The notes below the pieces were generated by a model. It was given only the letters and a program-made list of their open reading frames with translations. It searched no databases and was not told the DNA's origin. 56,815 bases of DNA from Acidovorax sp. FJL06 (GTDB lineage Bacteria > Pseudomonadota > Gammaproteobacteria > Burkholderiales > Burkholderiaceae_C), in NCBI RefSeq assembly GCF_003852545.1, contig NZ_QAJR01000058.1, positions 1 to 56,815 on the forward strand, read 5' to 3'. Shown here one piece after another: positions 1-8,379 of this stretch. Both the position numbers and the translations under genes were made by a program. Positions within the stretch are counted from its first letter, which is position 1. Every line of letters starts with the position of its first letter.

Positions 1-1188
1 GCCGCTGCCGCGCCTGCTGCGGTGCCCGTGAGCCCGGCGGCGATACCGCCCGCTGTCACGCCGGTGGCAACGCCCGTGGCACCCACGGCAGTTGCACCGG
101 CCACGACACCGGTCACGGCGCCCGTGGTGGCGACCCCGGTTGCCACGCCGGCAGCCCCCGTCCCGCCAGCACCGGCACCGGCGGCACCCGTGCCCGTTGC
201 CCCCCCTGCCCCTGTGGCCTCCTCAGCGGCCCCGGTGCCTGCGCCGCCACCGCCCCTCTCCCCGCCCGCCCCGGCCCCCGTGGCGGCCGAGCGCAAGGGT
301 TGGCTCGACCGCCTCAAGGCCGGCCTGCGCAAGACCGGCAGCAGCATCGCCACCGTGTTCACCGGCACGCAGATCGACGATGCGCTGTATGAAGAGCTGG
401 AGGAAGCCCTGCTCATGGCCGACACCGGCGTCAAGGCCACGGCGCACCTGCTGGCCGACCTCAAGCGCCGCGTGAAGGAGGCCAAGGCCACCGACCCCGC
501 CGCCGTCAAGGGCCTGCTGGCCGACGCGCTGGCCGACCTGCTGCGCCCGCTCGAAAAAGCGCTGGTGATTGGCGAACACACGCCCACCGTGATCATGGTG
601 GCGGGCGTCAATGGTGCGGGCAAAACCACGTCGATCGGCAAGCTCACCAAGCATCTGGCAGACGAAGGCGCCGCCGTGCTGCTGGCGGCGGCCGACACCT
701 TCCGCGCCGCCGCGCGCGAGCAGCTCGGCGTGTGGGCCGACCGCAACACCGTCGAGATCGTGAGCCAGGAGGGCGGCGACCCCGCCGCCGTGAGCTTTGA
801 TGCCGTCACCGCCGGCAAGGCGCGCGGCAAGGACGTGGTGCTGGTGGACACGGCCGGCCGCCTGCCCACGCAGCTGCACCTGATGGAAGAGCTGAAAAAG
901 ATCCGCCGCGTGGTGACCAAGGCCGACGCCACCGCCCCGCACGAGGTGCTGCTGGTGATCGACGGCAACACCGGCCAGAACGCGCTGGCCCAGGTACGGT
1001 CGTTCGACGACGCGCTGCAGCTCACCGGCCTCATCGTGACCAAGCTCGACGGCACGGCCAAGGGCGGCGTGCTGGCCGCGATTGCACAGGAGCGCCCCAT
1101 CCCCGTGTACTTCATCGGCGTGGGTGAAAAACTCGAAGACCTGGAAACCTTCAGCGCCCGCGAGTTTGCCCAGGCCCTGCTGGCCTGA
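1..1188 (+). CDS. ftsY: Signal recognition particle receptor FtsY (5' partial)
   Basis: SRP-docking GTPase that delivers signal recognition particle and nascent membrane proteins to the Sec translocon at the inner membrane. The frame is open from base 1, so the true start lies upstream; a GTG at 22 is only the first visible start. The visible N-terminus is a long Pro/Ala/Val-rich low-complexity tract (about 85 residues), as in the variable A domain. It is followed by the NG domain: helical N part beginning near WLDRLKAGL, P-loop GVNGAGKTT, DTFRAAAREQL, DTAGRL and the TKLDGTAKGG guanine-specificity motif. The C-terminus is complete. Family assignment is secure; only the length is unknown. Confidence 0.96.
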   Translation, partial: AAAAPAAVPVSPAAIPPAVTPVATPVAPTAVAPATTPVTAPVVATPVATPAAPVPPAPAPAAPVPVAPPAPVASSAAPVPAPPPPLSPPAPAPVAAERKGWLDRLKAGLRKTGSSIATVFTGTQIDDALYEELEEALLMADTGVKATAHLLADLKRRVKEAKATDPAAVKGLLADALADLLRPLEKALVIGEHTPTVIMVAGVNGAGKTTSIGKLTKHLADEGAAVLLAAADTFRAAAREQLGVWADRNTVEIVSQEGGDPAAVSFDAVTAGKARGKDVVLVDTAGRLPTQLHLMEELKKIRRVVTKADATAPHEVLLVIDGNTGQNALAQVRSFDDALQLTGLIVTKLDGTAKGGVLAAIAQERPIPVYFIGVGEKLEDLETFSAREFAQALLA

Positions 1189-1341
1189 CGGGGCCGGCCA
1201 CCGCGCCCGACCACCCCACGGACCGGCGGACCCACGCGCCGCCCGGTTCGCCCCGGCATGGCCCCACCGGGGCCATTTCCGATTTACGGATCGCCGCAAT
1301 TCCCCCATGATGGGCCTTCCCCAGGAAAAGCACGGAGGCCC

Positions 1342-3996
1342 ATGTTCATTGAGCTGGTCAAAGGCGTTGCCTTGCTGTTGGCACTGTGCTTTCTGCACGG
1401 TTTCAACATCCGCCTGTGGCGCCAGCGCCCGCGGGTGGGCCAGGCTTTTTCGGGGCTGATCTTCGGCGGCATCTGCGTGGTGGGCATGCTCACCCCCGTG
1501 GTGCTGATGCCCGGCGTGATCTTTGATGCGCGCTCGGTCGTGCTCAGCATGGCCGGGCTGTTTGGCGGGCCCCTGGTGGCCTGCATCGCGGCGGCCATGG
1601 CGGCCACGGGCCGCCTGTGGCTGGGCGGCGCGGGGGCCGAGGTGGGCCTGATGGTGATCGCGCTGTGCACCGTGCTGGGCCTGGCCTACCGCACGGCCCG
1701 CGCGCACGGGCGGCTGGGGGTGCGGCCCGTGCCGCTGGCGCTGTTCGGGCTGCTGCTGCACACCGCCGTGCTGGCGATCTTCCAGCTGCTGCCCGCCGAG
1801 GCCGTGCACCGCATCAACCAGACCCTGGCCCTGCCCTTTTTGCTCACCTTCACCCCCGCCACCGTGGTGCTGGGCCTGCTGCTGCGCGACGTGGAAGAGC
1901 GAATGGCCACCGAGCACCAGCTCACCGGCATGGCGGCGCGCCTGCACGCGATCGCCCAGGCCATCCCCGACGTGCTGCTGGTGCTGGATGCGCGGGGGCG
2001 CTATGTGGAAGTGCTCTCGCCCGACGACACCGCGCTGGTCGCCGCCGCGCCCCAGCTCATCGGCAAGCGGCTGCACGAGGTGCTGCCCGCCGAGCAGGCC
2101 GACCGCTTCATGGTGCTGATCCATGACACCCTGCGGTCCGGCCAGACCAACACCATCGAGTACGAGATGCAGACCCTGTCGGGGCTGCGCCAGTTCGAGG
2201 GGCGCACCCAGCCCCTGGGCGTGCAGGTGGGCGGCCAGGCCGCCGTGGTGTTCCTGGCGCGTGACATCACCAAGCGCAAGCAGGCCGAGAGCGCGCTGCG
2301 CGAGTCGGAGCTGCGGTTTCGCTCGCTGCTGCGCAACATCCCGTCCATCTCGGTCCAGGGCTACCTGGAAGACGGCACCACCAGCTACTGGAACCAGGCC
2401 TCCGAGCAGCTTTACGGCTACACCGCCGACGAAGCGCTGGGCGCCAACCTGCTGCAGCTCATCATCCCGCCCCCCATGCGCGAGGCCGTGCGCAGCCATG
2501 TGCAGCACATGTTTGCCACGGGCGAGGTCATCCCCGCCGGCGAGCTGCAGTTGCAGCGCAAGGACGGGTCGCCGGTCCATGTGTTTTCCAGCCACGCCTA
2601 CATCCAGGTGCCCGGCCACCCGCCCGAGATGTTCTGCATCGACATCGACATCTCGGGCCGCAAGGCCGCCGAGGACGAGGCGCGCTACCTGGCGTTCTAC
2701 GACGCGCTCACCCAGTTGCCCAACCGCCGCCTGCTGGTGGACCGGCTGCAGCAGGTGCTGGTCAACGGCCTGCGCTCGGGCCTGACCACGGCCGTGCTGT
2801 TCGTGGACCTGGACAACTTCAAGACCCTGAACGACACCCGGGGCCACGAAGTGGGCGACCTGCTGCTCAAGGAAGTGGCCGACCGCCTGCGCGGCTGTGT
2901 GCGCGAGCAGGACACCGTGGCCCGCCTGGGCGGCGACGAGTTCGTGGTCGTGCTGCAGAATTTGGGCAGCGAGGCCCCCGAGGCCGCCGCCCAGACCCGC
3001 ACCCTGGGCGAACTGATCCTGGCCCAGCTGCGCCTGCCCTACGACCTGGCCGGACACGAGCACCATTTTTCGGCCAGCATTGGCGCCACGCTGCTGCGCC
3101 AGCACCGTGGCTCGGTGGACGAGGTGCTCAAGCAGGCCGACATGGCCATGTACCGCGCCAAGGACGCGGGGCGCAACACACTGCGCTTCTTCGACCCCGA
3201 CATGCAGCAGGCCGTGAACCGCCGCGCGCTGCTGGAGACCGAGCTGCACAACGGCCTGCGCCAGTCGCAGTTCCTGCTGCTGTACCAGCCCCAGGTAGAC
3301 CGCCAGGGCCGCATCACCGGCGCCGAGGCCCTGGTGCGCTGGCGCCACCCCGTGCAGGGCATGGTCTCGCCCGCCGAATTCATCCCGCTGGCCGAAGAAT
3401 CCGGCCTGATCCTGCCCCTGGGCCACTGGGTCATGGAAACCGCACTGCGCCAGCAGGCCCAGTGGCGGCAAGACCCGCAGTTTGCCCACCTGAGCCTCGC
3501 CATCAACGTGAGCGCCCGCCAGTTCCTGCAGGAGGACTTTGTGGCGCAGGTGCTGGCGCTGCTGCAACGCACCGGCGCCGCCCCCGCACAGATCAAGCTG
3601 GAGCTGACCGAAAGCCTGCTGCTGGACAACGTGGATGGCGTGATCGCCACCATGCACGACCTCAAGGCCCATGGCCTGGGCTTTTCGCTGGACGACTTCG
3701 GCACGGGCTACTCGTCGCTCAGCTACCTCAAGCGCCTGCCGCTCGACCAGATCAAGATCGACCAGGGCTTTGTGCGCGACGTGCTGCTCGACCCAAGCGA
3801 CGCCGCCATCGCGCGCTCCATCATCGCGCTGGCCGGCAGCCTGGGCCTGGATGTGATCGCCGAAGGGGTGGAAACCGCTGAGCACCACCAGTTCCTGCTC
3901 TCGCACGGCTGCCTGGCCTTCCAGGGCTACCTGTTTGGCCGGCCCCTAGCACTGGAAGACTTCGAGCGCCAGGTTCAGCACGGCGCAAAGGCATAG
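1342..3996 (+). CDS. Membrane GGDEF/EAL enzyme with 5TM (LYT-type) sensor and PAS domains
   Basis: Predicted cyclic-di-GMP turnover enzyme, 884 residues. The start at 1342 is preferred over the upstream ATG at 1258 because CACGGAGG precedes it and it places a hydrophobic sensor at the N-terminus. Residues about 1-180 form several membrane segments resembling the 5TM-5TMR_LYT sensor (FDARSVVLS followed by a Gly-rich helix). Two PAS-like regions follow (about 200-450). The GGDEF signature is intact at residues 530-534, with an inhibitory RxxD site (REQD) five residues before it. The EAL signature (662-664) and the DDFGTGYSSLSYLK and IAEGVET motifs are also intact, so both synthase and phosphodiesterase activities are possible. 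The ligand of the sensor is unknown. It is transcribed alone, 153 bp after ftsY. Confidence 0.92.
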   Translation: MFIELVKGVALLLALCFLHGFNIRLWRQRPRVGQAFSGLIFGGICVVGMLTPVVLMPGVIFDARSVVLSMAGLFGGPLVACIAAAMAATGRLWLGGAGAEVGLMVIALCTVLGLAYRTARAHGRLGVRPVPLALFGLLLHTAVLAIFQLLPAEAVHRINQTLALPFLLTFTPATVVLGLLLRDVEERMATEHQLTGMAARLHAIAQAIPDVLLVLDARGRYVEVLSPDDTALVAAAPQLIGKRLHEVLPAEQADRFMVLIHDTLRSGQTNTIEYEMQTLSGLRQFEGRTQPLGVQVGGQAAVVFLARDITKRKQAESALRESELRFRSLLRNIPSISVQGYLEDGTTSYWNQASEQLYGYTADEALGANLLQLIIPPPMREAVRSHVQHMFATGEVIPAGELQLQRKDGSPVHVFSSHAYIQVPGHPPEMFCIDIDISGRKAAEDEARYLAFYDALTQLPNRRLLVDRLQQVLVNGLRSGLTTAVLFVDLDNFKTLNDTRGHEVGDLLLKEVADRLRGCVREQDTVARLGGDEFVVVLQNLGSEAPEAAAQTRTLGELILAQLRLPYDLAGHEHHFSASIGATLLRQHRGSVDEVLKQADMAMYRAKDAGRNTLRFFDPDMQQAVNRRALLETELHNGLRQSQFLLLYQPQVDRQGRITGAEALVRWRHPVQGMVSPAEFIPLAEESGLILPLGHWVMETALRQQAQWRQDPQFAHLSLAINVSARQFLQEDFVAQVLALLQRTGAAPAQIKLELTESLLLDNVDGVIATMHDLKAHGLGFSLDDFGTGYSSLSYLKRLPLDQIKIDQGFVRDVLLDPSDAAIARSIIALAGSLGLDVIAEGVETAEHHQFLLSHGCLAFQGYLFGRPLALEDFERQVQHGAKA

Positions 3997-4098
3997 CACC
4001 AAGGCGCGGCCCTCCCCACGGCCCTGCCCGCACCAGGGGCAATCAAGTTCTGCCGCCCGCTGGCCGATATCTCCATGTGGAAGCCGCGGAGGTGCCCC

Positions 4099-5175
4099 AT
4101 GAAGATCGAATCATCCGCCCTGCAGATGCAGGCCCAGCATGCCGCCACGCGCATGCACACGCAAAGCAGCCGCCTCGAAGCCTGGGTGGGCGACCGCCGC
4201 CCGGCCAGTGCCCCCCATCCCGCCCGAGCGGCCCCCGCCGTCCAGATCTCCAGCGCCGCCCGCCTGGCCCAGGCCGCCCAGATGGCCAGCACCGCAGCCG
4301 CCGAGGCCCCCGCCGCCACGCGCGATGCCGAGGCCGACGAAGGCCTGACGCCCCAGCTGGCCCTGATCCGCGACCTCATCGCACTCATGACCGGTGTGCG
4401 GGTGCGCGTCTACACCGGGCCCGAAGCCTCGGCCGAAGCGCCCACTCTGCCCCAGCGCCCCGCCCAGGCCCCAGCAGACGCGCCCCCCGGGCGCCAGCGC
4501 GCCGGCTTTGGCCTGGCCTATGAACAGCACGAAGTCACCGAAGAAACCGAACGCACCCAGTTCGCCGCCCAGGGCGTGGTGCGCACGGCCGACGGGCGCG
4601 AGATCCGCTTCACCCTGCAGCTGGACATGCAGCGCAGCTACCGCCAGGAATCCTCGTTCAGCCTGCGCCTGGGCGATGCGGTGGCGGTGGACCCGCTGGT
4701 GATCAATTTCGACGGCACTGCCGCCCAATTGCAAGACCAGCGCTTTGCCTTCGACCTGAACGGCGATGGCCAGACCGAAGACGTGCCCCTGCTGGCCGGC
4801 AACCGGGGCTACCTGGCGCTGGACACCAACCAGAACGCCCGCATCGACAACGGCCTGGAACTCTTCGGCCCCGGCACCGGCAACGGCTTTGCCGAACTGG
4901 CCCGGCACGACAGCGATGGCAACGGCTGGATCGACGAAGCCGACCCCATCTACCAGCAACTGCGCGTGTGGACCCCGAGTGCCGACGGCACCGGCCGCCT
5001 GCAAACCCTGGCCGAACTCGGGGTGGGCGCCGTGCAGACCGCCGCATCGGCGGCTACCCCGTTTGCCCTGCGCACCACCGACAACACCCACCTTGGCGCC
5101 GTTCGCTCCACGAGCGTGTACCTGCGCGAGGATGGGGGGGTGGGGACGGTGCAGCAGATTGATTTGAGCGTGTAG
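4099..5175 (+). CDS. Hypothetical protein with EF-hand-like calcium loops
   Basis: 358 residues, function not recognised. The start at 4099 is chosen because GGAGGTG lies just upstream. The N-terminal third is Ala/Pro-rich and probably disordered. The middle (about residues 150-215) has a beta-rich stretch. The C-terminal half carries Asp/Asn/Gly loops typical of calcium binding: DLNGDGQTED (from residue 219), DTNQNARIDN (from 242) and DSDGNGWIDEAD (from 271). The last fits an EF-hand loop except that its twelfth position is Asp rather than Glu. No signal peptide or membrane segment is evident, so the location is uncertain. It lies downstream of a c-di-GMP enzyme, but no functional link is shown. 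Confidence 0.8.
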   Translation: MKIESSALQMQAQHAATRMHTQSSRLEAWVGDRRPASAPHPARAAPAVQISSAARLAQAAQMASTAAAEAPAATRDAEADEGLTPQLALIRDLIALMTGVRVRVYTGPEASAEAPTLPQRPAQAPADAPPGRQRAGFGLAYEQHEVTEETERTQFAAQGVVRTADGREIRFTLQLDMQRSYRQESSFSLRLGDAVAVDPLVINFDGTAAQLQDQRFAFDLNGDGQTEDVPLLAGNRGYLALDTNQNARIDNGLELFGPGTGNGFAELARHDSDGNGWIDEADPIYQQLRVWTPSADGTGRLQTLAELGVGAVQTAASAATPFALRTTDNTHLGAVRSTSVYLREDGGVGTVQQIDLSV

Positions 5176-5254
5176 GGCCGCCGGAGCTGGCGATCCCAGG
5201 TGCTTGGCACCGAGGACCACCTGCGCCCTGCCGCTTCCATGGCGCCGGTGGGCG

Positions 5255-5300
5255 AAACGCCTATAACAGGCCCATTAGCTACAAAATCAATAGCATCATT
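5255..5300. repeat. Dispersed hairpin repeat, copy A (partial)
   Basis: An AT-rich block (AGCTACAAAATCAATAGCAT) next to a shortened GCGC arm. It matches the AT half of the nine-copy repeat family found across this window (see the 29885 and 53706 copies). It lies in the rpoH leader region upstream of the CIRCE element. Confidence 0.55.
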
Positions 5301-5384
5301 CGTATTCCAGGCAATAGATTGATGCCAATTTCATCCAAAGTCTAGAAAATCAACACCGCCAACAACCCAACGGGAACTCCGGGC

Positions 5385-5411
5385 TTAGCACTCAATCAGA
5401 GAGAGTGCTAA
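5385..5411 (+). promoter_or_regulatory. CIRCE element (HrcA operator) upstream of rpoH
   Basis: TTAGCACTC, nine spacer bases, then GAGTGCTAA: a perfect match to the CIRCE inverted repeat bound by the heat-shock repressor HrcA. It ends 30 bp before the rpoH start codon, so it is probably within the 5' untranslated region or promoter. A weak sigma-70-like pair (TTGATG at 5319, TAGAAA at 5343) precedes it. No hrcA gene is in the window. Confidence 0.95.
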
Positions 5412-5441
5412 CATCTTGGCTTAGAGGAAAGGATTCCTGGA

Positions 5442-6383
5442 ATGAACATTCAGTCTGGAACCGCGACGATGACCCTGGCGTCCGCCAACCCCTGGGCGCT
5501 GGTGCCTGCCTTGGGCAACCTGGACGCCTACATTTCGGCCGTCAACCGCCTGCCCCTGCTCACGCACGACGAAGAGCAGACCTATGCACGCCAGCTCAAG
5601 GACAACAACGATGTGGACGCCGCCGGCCGGCTGGTCATGTCGCACCTGCGCCTGGTGGTCTCGATTTCACGCCAGTACCTGGGCTATGGCCTGCCCCACG
5701 GCGACCTGATCCAGGAGGGCAACGTGGGCCTGATGAAGGCCGTCAAGCGCTTCGACCCAGACCAAGGCGTGCGCCTGGTGAGCTATGCCATGCACTGGAT
5801 CAAGGCCGAGATCCACGAATACATCCTGAAGAACTGGCGCATGGTGAAGGTGGCGACCACCAAGGCCCAGCGCAAACTGTTCTTCAACCTGCGCTCCATG
5901 AAGCAGGGCTTCAAGGCCGATGCGGCAGCAGCGGACGCTGCCACGCACCGCGACACGCTGTCGGACCGCGAGATCGACTCCGTGGCCGCGCAGCTCAATG
6001 TGAAGCGCGAGGAAGTCATCGAGATGGAAACCCGCATGTCGGGTGGCGATGTGCTGCTGGACCCCAGCCCTTCGGACGACGGCGAGCAGGCCTTTGGCCC
6101 CATCGCCTACCTGGCCGATGGTTCGCACGAACCCACGGCCATGATCGAGTCGCGCCAGCGCGACGCACTGGCCACGGATGGCATCGCCACGGCGCTGGCC
6201 AGCCTGGACGACCGCAGCCGCCGCATCGTGGAGGAGCGCTGGCTCAAGGTCAACGATGACGGCACGGGCGGCATGACGCTGCACGAGCTGGCGGCGGTGT
6301 ACGGCGTGAGCGCCGAGCGCATCCGCCAGATCGAGGTGGCCGCGATGAAGAAGATGAAAAAGGCCCTGGCCGAGTACGCCTGA
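5442..6383 (+). CDS. rpoH: RNA polymerase heat-shock sigma factor RpoH (sigma-32)
   Basis: Alternative sigma factor directing transcription of heat-shock genes; 313 residues, the usual size. Region 1.2/2 is clear: LDAYISAVNRLPLLTHDEE, then SHLRLVVSISRQYLGYGLP and DLIQEGNVGLMKAV, with the RpoH-box region around KNWRMVKVATTKAQRKLFF. The C-terminus has the region 4 helix-turn-helix (LHELAAVYGVSAERIRQIE). AAAGGA lies upstream of the ATG at 5442. The gene is preceded by a perfect CIRCE element, implying HrcA repression on top of the usual sigma-32 controls, and is followed by a strong terminator. Confidence 0.97.
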   Translation: MNIQSGTATMTLASANPWALVPALGNLDAYISAVNRLPLLTHDEEQTYARQLKDNNDVDAAGRLVMSHLRLVVSISRQYLGYGLPHGDLIQEGNVGLMKAVKRFDPDQGVRLVSYAMHWIKAEIHEYILKNWRMVKVATTKAQRKLFFNLRSMKQGFKADAAAADAATHRDTLSDREIDSVAAQLNVKREEVIEMETRMSGGDVLLDPSPSDDGEQAFGPIAYLADGSHEPTAMIESRQRDALATDGIATALASLDDRSRRIVEERWLKVNDDGTGGMTLHELAAVYGVSAERIRQIEVAAMKKMKKALAEYA

Positions 6384-6432
6384 GCCTGTGCGGCGGCGGG
6401 GTTAACATCCCCGGCTGCAGAAGAAGTTGCCT

Positions 6433-6467
6433 CACGGGGCCCCAGTTCTGGGGCCCCGTGTCGTTTT
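6433..6467 (+). terminator. Rho-independent terminator after rpoH
   Basis: A perfect 13-bp inverted repeat, CACGGGGCCCCAG and CTGGGGCCCCGTG, separated by two bases and followed by TCGTTTT. In practice the innermost pairs open to form the loop. It separates rpoH from the Bug-protein gene. Confidence 0.85.
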
Positions 6468-6500
6468 GGCCCCTGAATATTCCTGAGGAGTTCCCGCCCC

Positions 6501-7532
6501 ATGTTGTCACGCCCTGTTGTTTCGCGCCGTGCTGCACTGCTGATCGCGCTGGCTGCCACGTCCCCCTGGGCCCTGGCCCAGAACAATGCCAAGACCGCCG
6601 CTGCGGCTGCGGCGGCGCCCCTGGCATGGCCCACCAAGCCCCTGAAGATCATCGTGGGCTTCCCTGCCGGCTCGTCGCCCGACCTCACGGCCCGCACGTT
6701 CTCGGAGCCCCTGTCCAAGGCCCTGGGCCAGCCCGTGATCGTGGACAACAAGGTGGGCGCGGGCGGCAACATCGGTGCCGACGCGGTGGCCAAGGCGCGC
6801 GACGACCACACCATCGGCCTGATGATCAATGGCAACATGACCATTGCCAAGCTGCTGAACCCCGCCGTGCCCTATGACCCGATCAAGGACCTGGCCCCGC
6901 TCAGCCTCATCGGCACCTCGCCCCTGATCCTGACCGCGCCGGTCAGCCAAACGGGCGTCCCCGCCGGTGGCAGCGCCCGCGACTTCTTTGTGGCGGCGCG
7001 CAATGGGGGCGACAAGTGGAGCTATGGCACGCCCGGCGTGGGCACGGTGGGCCACATCGGCACCGAGCTGCTCAAGTCGCGCAGCAACATCAACCCGGTG
7101 CATGTGCCCTACCCGGGCTACCCCCAGGTGGCCAACGCCATGCTGGGCGGCCAGCTGCAGATGGCGCTGCTGCCCCCGGCCCTGGCCCAGGCCCAGGTGC
7201 GGGCGGGCAAGCTGCGTGCAATTGGCGTGACCTCTTCCGGCCGCAGCCCGCTGGCGCCCGAGGTGCCCAGCCTGACCGAAGCCGGCATCAGCAACTTCAA
7301 CCTGGAAATCTGGAACGCCTTTGCCGCGCCCTCGACCATGCCCAAGCCCATCCAGGCCAAGCTGGCCGCGCTGATCAGCGAGATTGCGCGCAGCGATGAG
7401 GTGCGCAGCAAGCTGTTCCAGCAAGGCTGGCAGACCGTGGGCTCGTCGCCCGAGGGGCTGGCCAACCGCATCAAGGCCGACACCAATCTGCTGGGCGGGG
7501 TGATTGCCATGCGCGGCATCAAGGCGGAGTAA
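6501..7532 (+). CDS. Bug/TctC-family tripartite tricarboxylate transporter binding protein
   Basis: Periplasmic solute-binding protein, 343 residues. A signal peptide with an Arg-Arg motif (SRRAALLIALAATSPWALAQ) starts it; GAGGAG precedes the ATG. Mature-domain signatures are KIIVGFPAGSSPDLTART, IVDNKVGAGGNIGADAVAKA, and HVPYPGYPQVANAMLGGQ, all typical of Bug proteins. The ligand is usually an organic or aromatic acid but cannot be told here. No TctA/TctB membrane partners are adjacent, so it is an orphan receptor, as is common in Burkholderiales. It is bounded by terminators at 6433-6467 and 7576-7613, so it is probably monocistronic. Confidence 0.93.
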   Translation: MLSRPVVSRRAALLIALAATSPWALAQNNAKTAAAAAAAPLAWPTKPLKIIVGFPAGSSPDLTARTFSEPLSKALGQPVIVDNKVGAGGNIGADAVAKARDDHTIGLMINGNMTIAKLLNPAVPYDPIKDLAPLSLIGTSPLILTAPVSQTGVPAGGSARDFFVAARNGGDKWSYGTPGVGTVGHIGTELLKSRSNINPVHVPYPGYPQVANAMLGGQLQMALLPPALAQAQVRAGKLRAIGVTSSGRSPLAPEVPSLTEAGISNFNLEIWNAFAAPSTMPKPIQAKLAALISEIARSDEVRSKLFQQGWQTVGSSPEGLANRIKADTNLLGGVIAMRGIKAE

Positions 7533-7575
7533 ACCGCACGGGGCCTGCGGCATACATTTTGTTGCACTGCGCCAC

Positions 7576-7613
7576 AAACCCGGGTAAGGTCTGAACACCT
7601 GCCCGGGTTTTTT
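7576..7613 (+). terminator. Rho-independent terminator after Bug gene
   Basis: AAACCCGGG pairs with CCCGGGTTT, with an inner AGGT/ACCT pairing, and is followed by a T run (TTTTTT). It lies 44 bp after the stop codon of the binding-protein gene. Confidence 0.85.
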
Positions 7614-7671
7614 CATTCCGGGCTCACTGACTGCCCCATCCCCTGGGGTGAATGCCCATTGCCACCGCTCC

Positions 7672-8376
7672 ATGAAATCTGAACCCCTCGCCCGCAGCGG
7701 CGGGTGCACGCTGTGCGTGGGCCGGCAGGACTGCCTTCTGGGCCGGCAAAACGAGGAACGCCGCAACCACTGGGCCCCCCTGGTGGTGGAGCGGCCCATG
7801 TGCAAGGGCGAACTGCTTTTGCGGCAGGGCGAAACGCCGCACACCTTCCGGATTGTCAAAACGGGCACGGTCATGCTGCTGTGCAGCGGCGAAGACCGGG
7901 TGGAACGGCCCGTCGGGCTGTTCGGCCCAGGGCAGCCGCTGGGCACCACGGGGCTGGTCCAGCAGGCCGCCGCCGTGTCCTGCCGCGCGCTGACCGCCGG
8001 GCGGCTGTGCGAAGTCCCCATCGCGGCCGCCAGCCAGCAAGGTTTGCTTGACGCGGTGTTCATGCGGGGGCTGGCGCAAAGCTATGCGCAAACCAATGCC
8101 TGGCTGGCCGAATGGGCCCGCATCGTGCGCATCCGGGGCGTGGCGGGCCAGTTGGCGGCCACCTTGCTGCAGCTCGCCCGCATTCAGCGCAGCAGCCTGG
8201 TGCGCCTGCCCAGCCACGTGGTGCTGGCCGACCTGCTCTCGACCACGCGCGAGACCATTGCCCGCGCCCTGCGCCAGCTGGCGCTGCAGCAGGGGCTGGT
8301 GCGCCACGACCGCTGGCACTGCGAGATCCAGCGCGAGGTCCTGCTGGGCCTGGCCGGCGGGCACCGGCCGGCCTGA
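7672..8376 (+). CDS. FNR-type Crp-family regulator with putative [4Fe-4S] cysteines
   Basis: DNA-binding regulator of the CRP/FNR superfamily, 234 residues from the ATG at 7672 (a GTG at 7648 is possible). Cys12, Cys15 and Cys21 have the C-x2-C-x5-C spacing of the essential FNR cluster ligands, and Cys113 lies in RLCEVP, which lines up with the fourth FNR ligand in MVCEIP. A cyclic-nucleotide-fold beta-barrel spans about residues 35-125, a dimer helix 130-160, and the helix-turn-helix about 180-205. The recognition helix reads TTRETIARAL: R193, E194 and R198 match the base-contacting Arg, Glu and Arg of CRP, whereas FNR has Val at the first position. A TGTGA-type target is therefore expected. 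It probably senses oxygen or NO; the ligand is inferred. Confidence 0.88.
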   Translation: MKSEPLARSGGCTLCVGRQDCLLGRQNEERRNHWAPLVVERPMCKGELLLRQGETPHTFRIVKTGTVMLLCSGEDRVERPVGLFGPGQPLGTTGLVQQAAAVSCRALTAGRLCEVPIAAASQQGLLDAVFMRGLAQSYAQTNAWLAEWARIVRIRGVAGQLAATLLQLARIQRSSLVRLPSHVVLADLLSTTRETIARALRQLALQQGLVRHDRWHCEIQREVLLGLAGGHRPA

Positions 8377-8379
8377 CCT

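Noticed and set aside
22-1188. Treating the GTG at 22 as the true ftsY start
   Set aside because: The frame is open back to base 1 with the same Ala/Pro-rich composition, so the start is more likely outside the window.
223-3906. A 1227-codon open frame on the minus strand across ftsY and the GGDEF/EAL gene
   Set aside because: It mirrors two well-conserved genes on the plus strand, is dominated by His/Gln/Ala/Gly as expected of high-GC antisense frames, and shows no domain.
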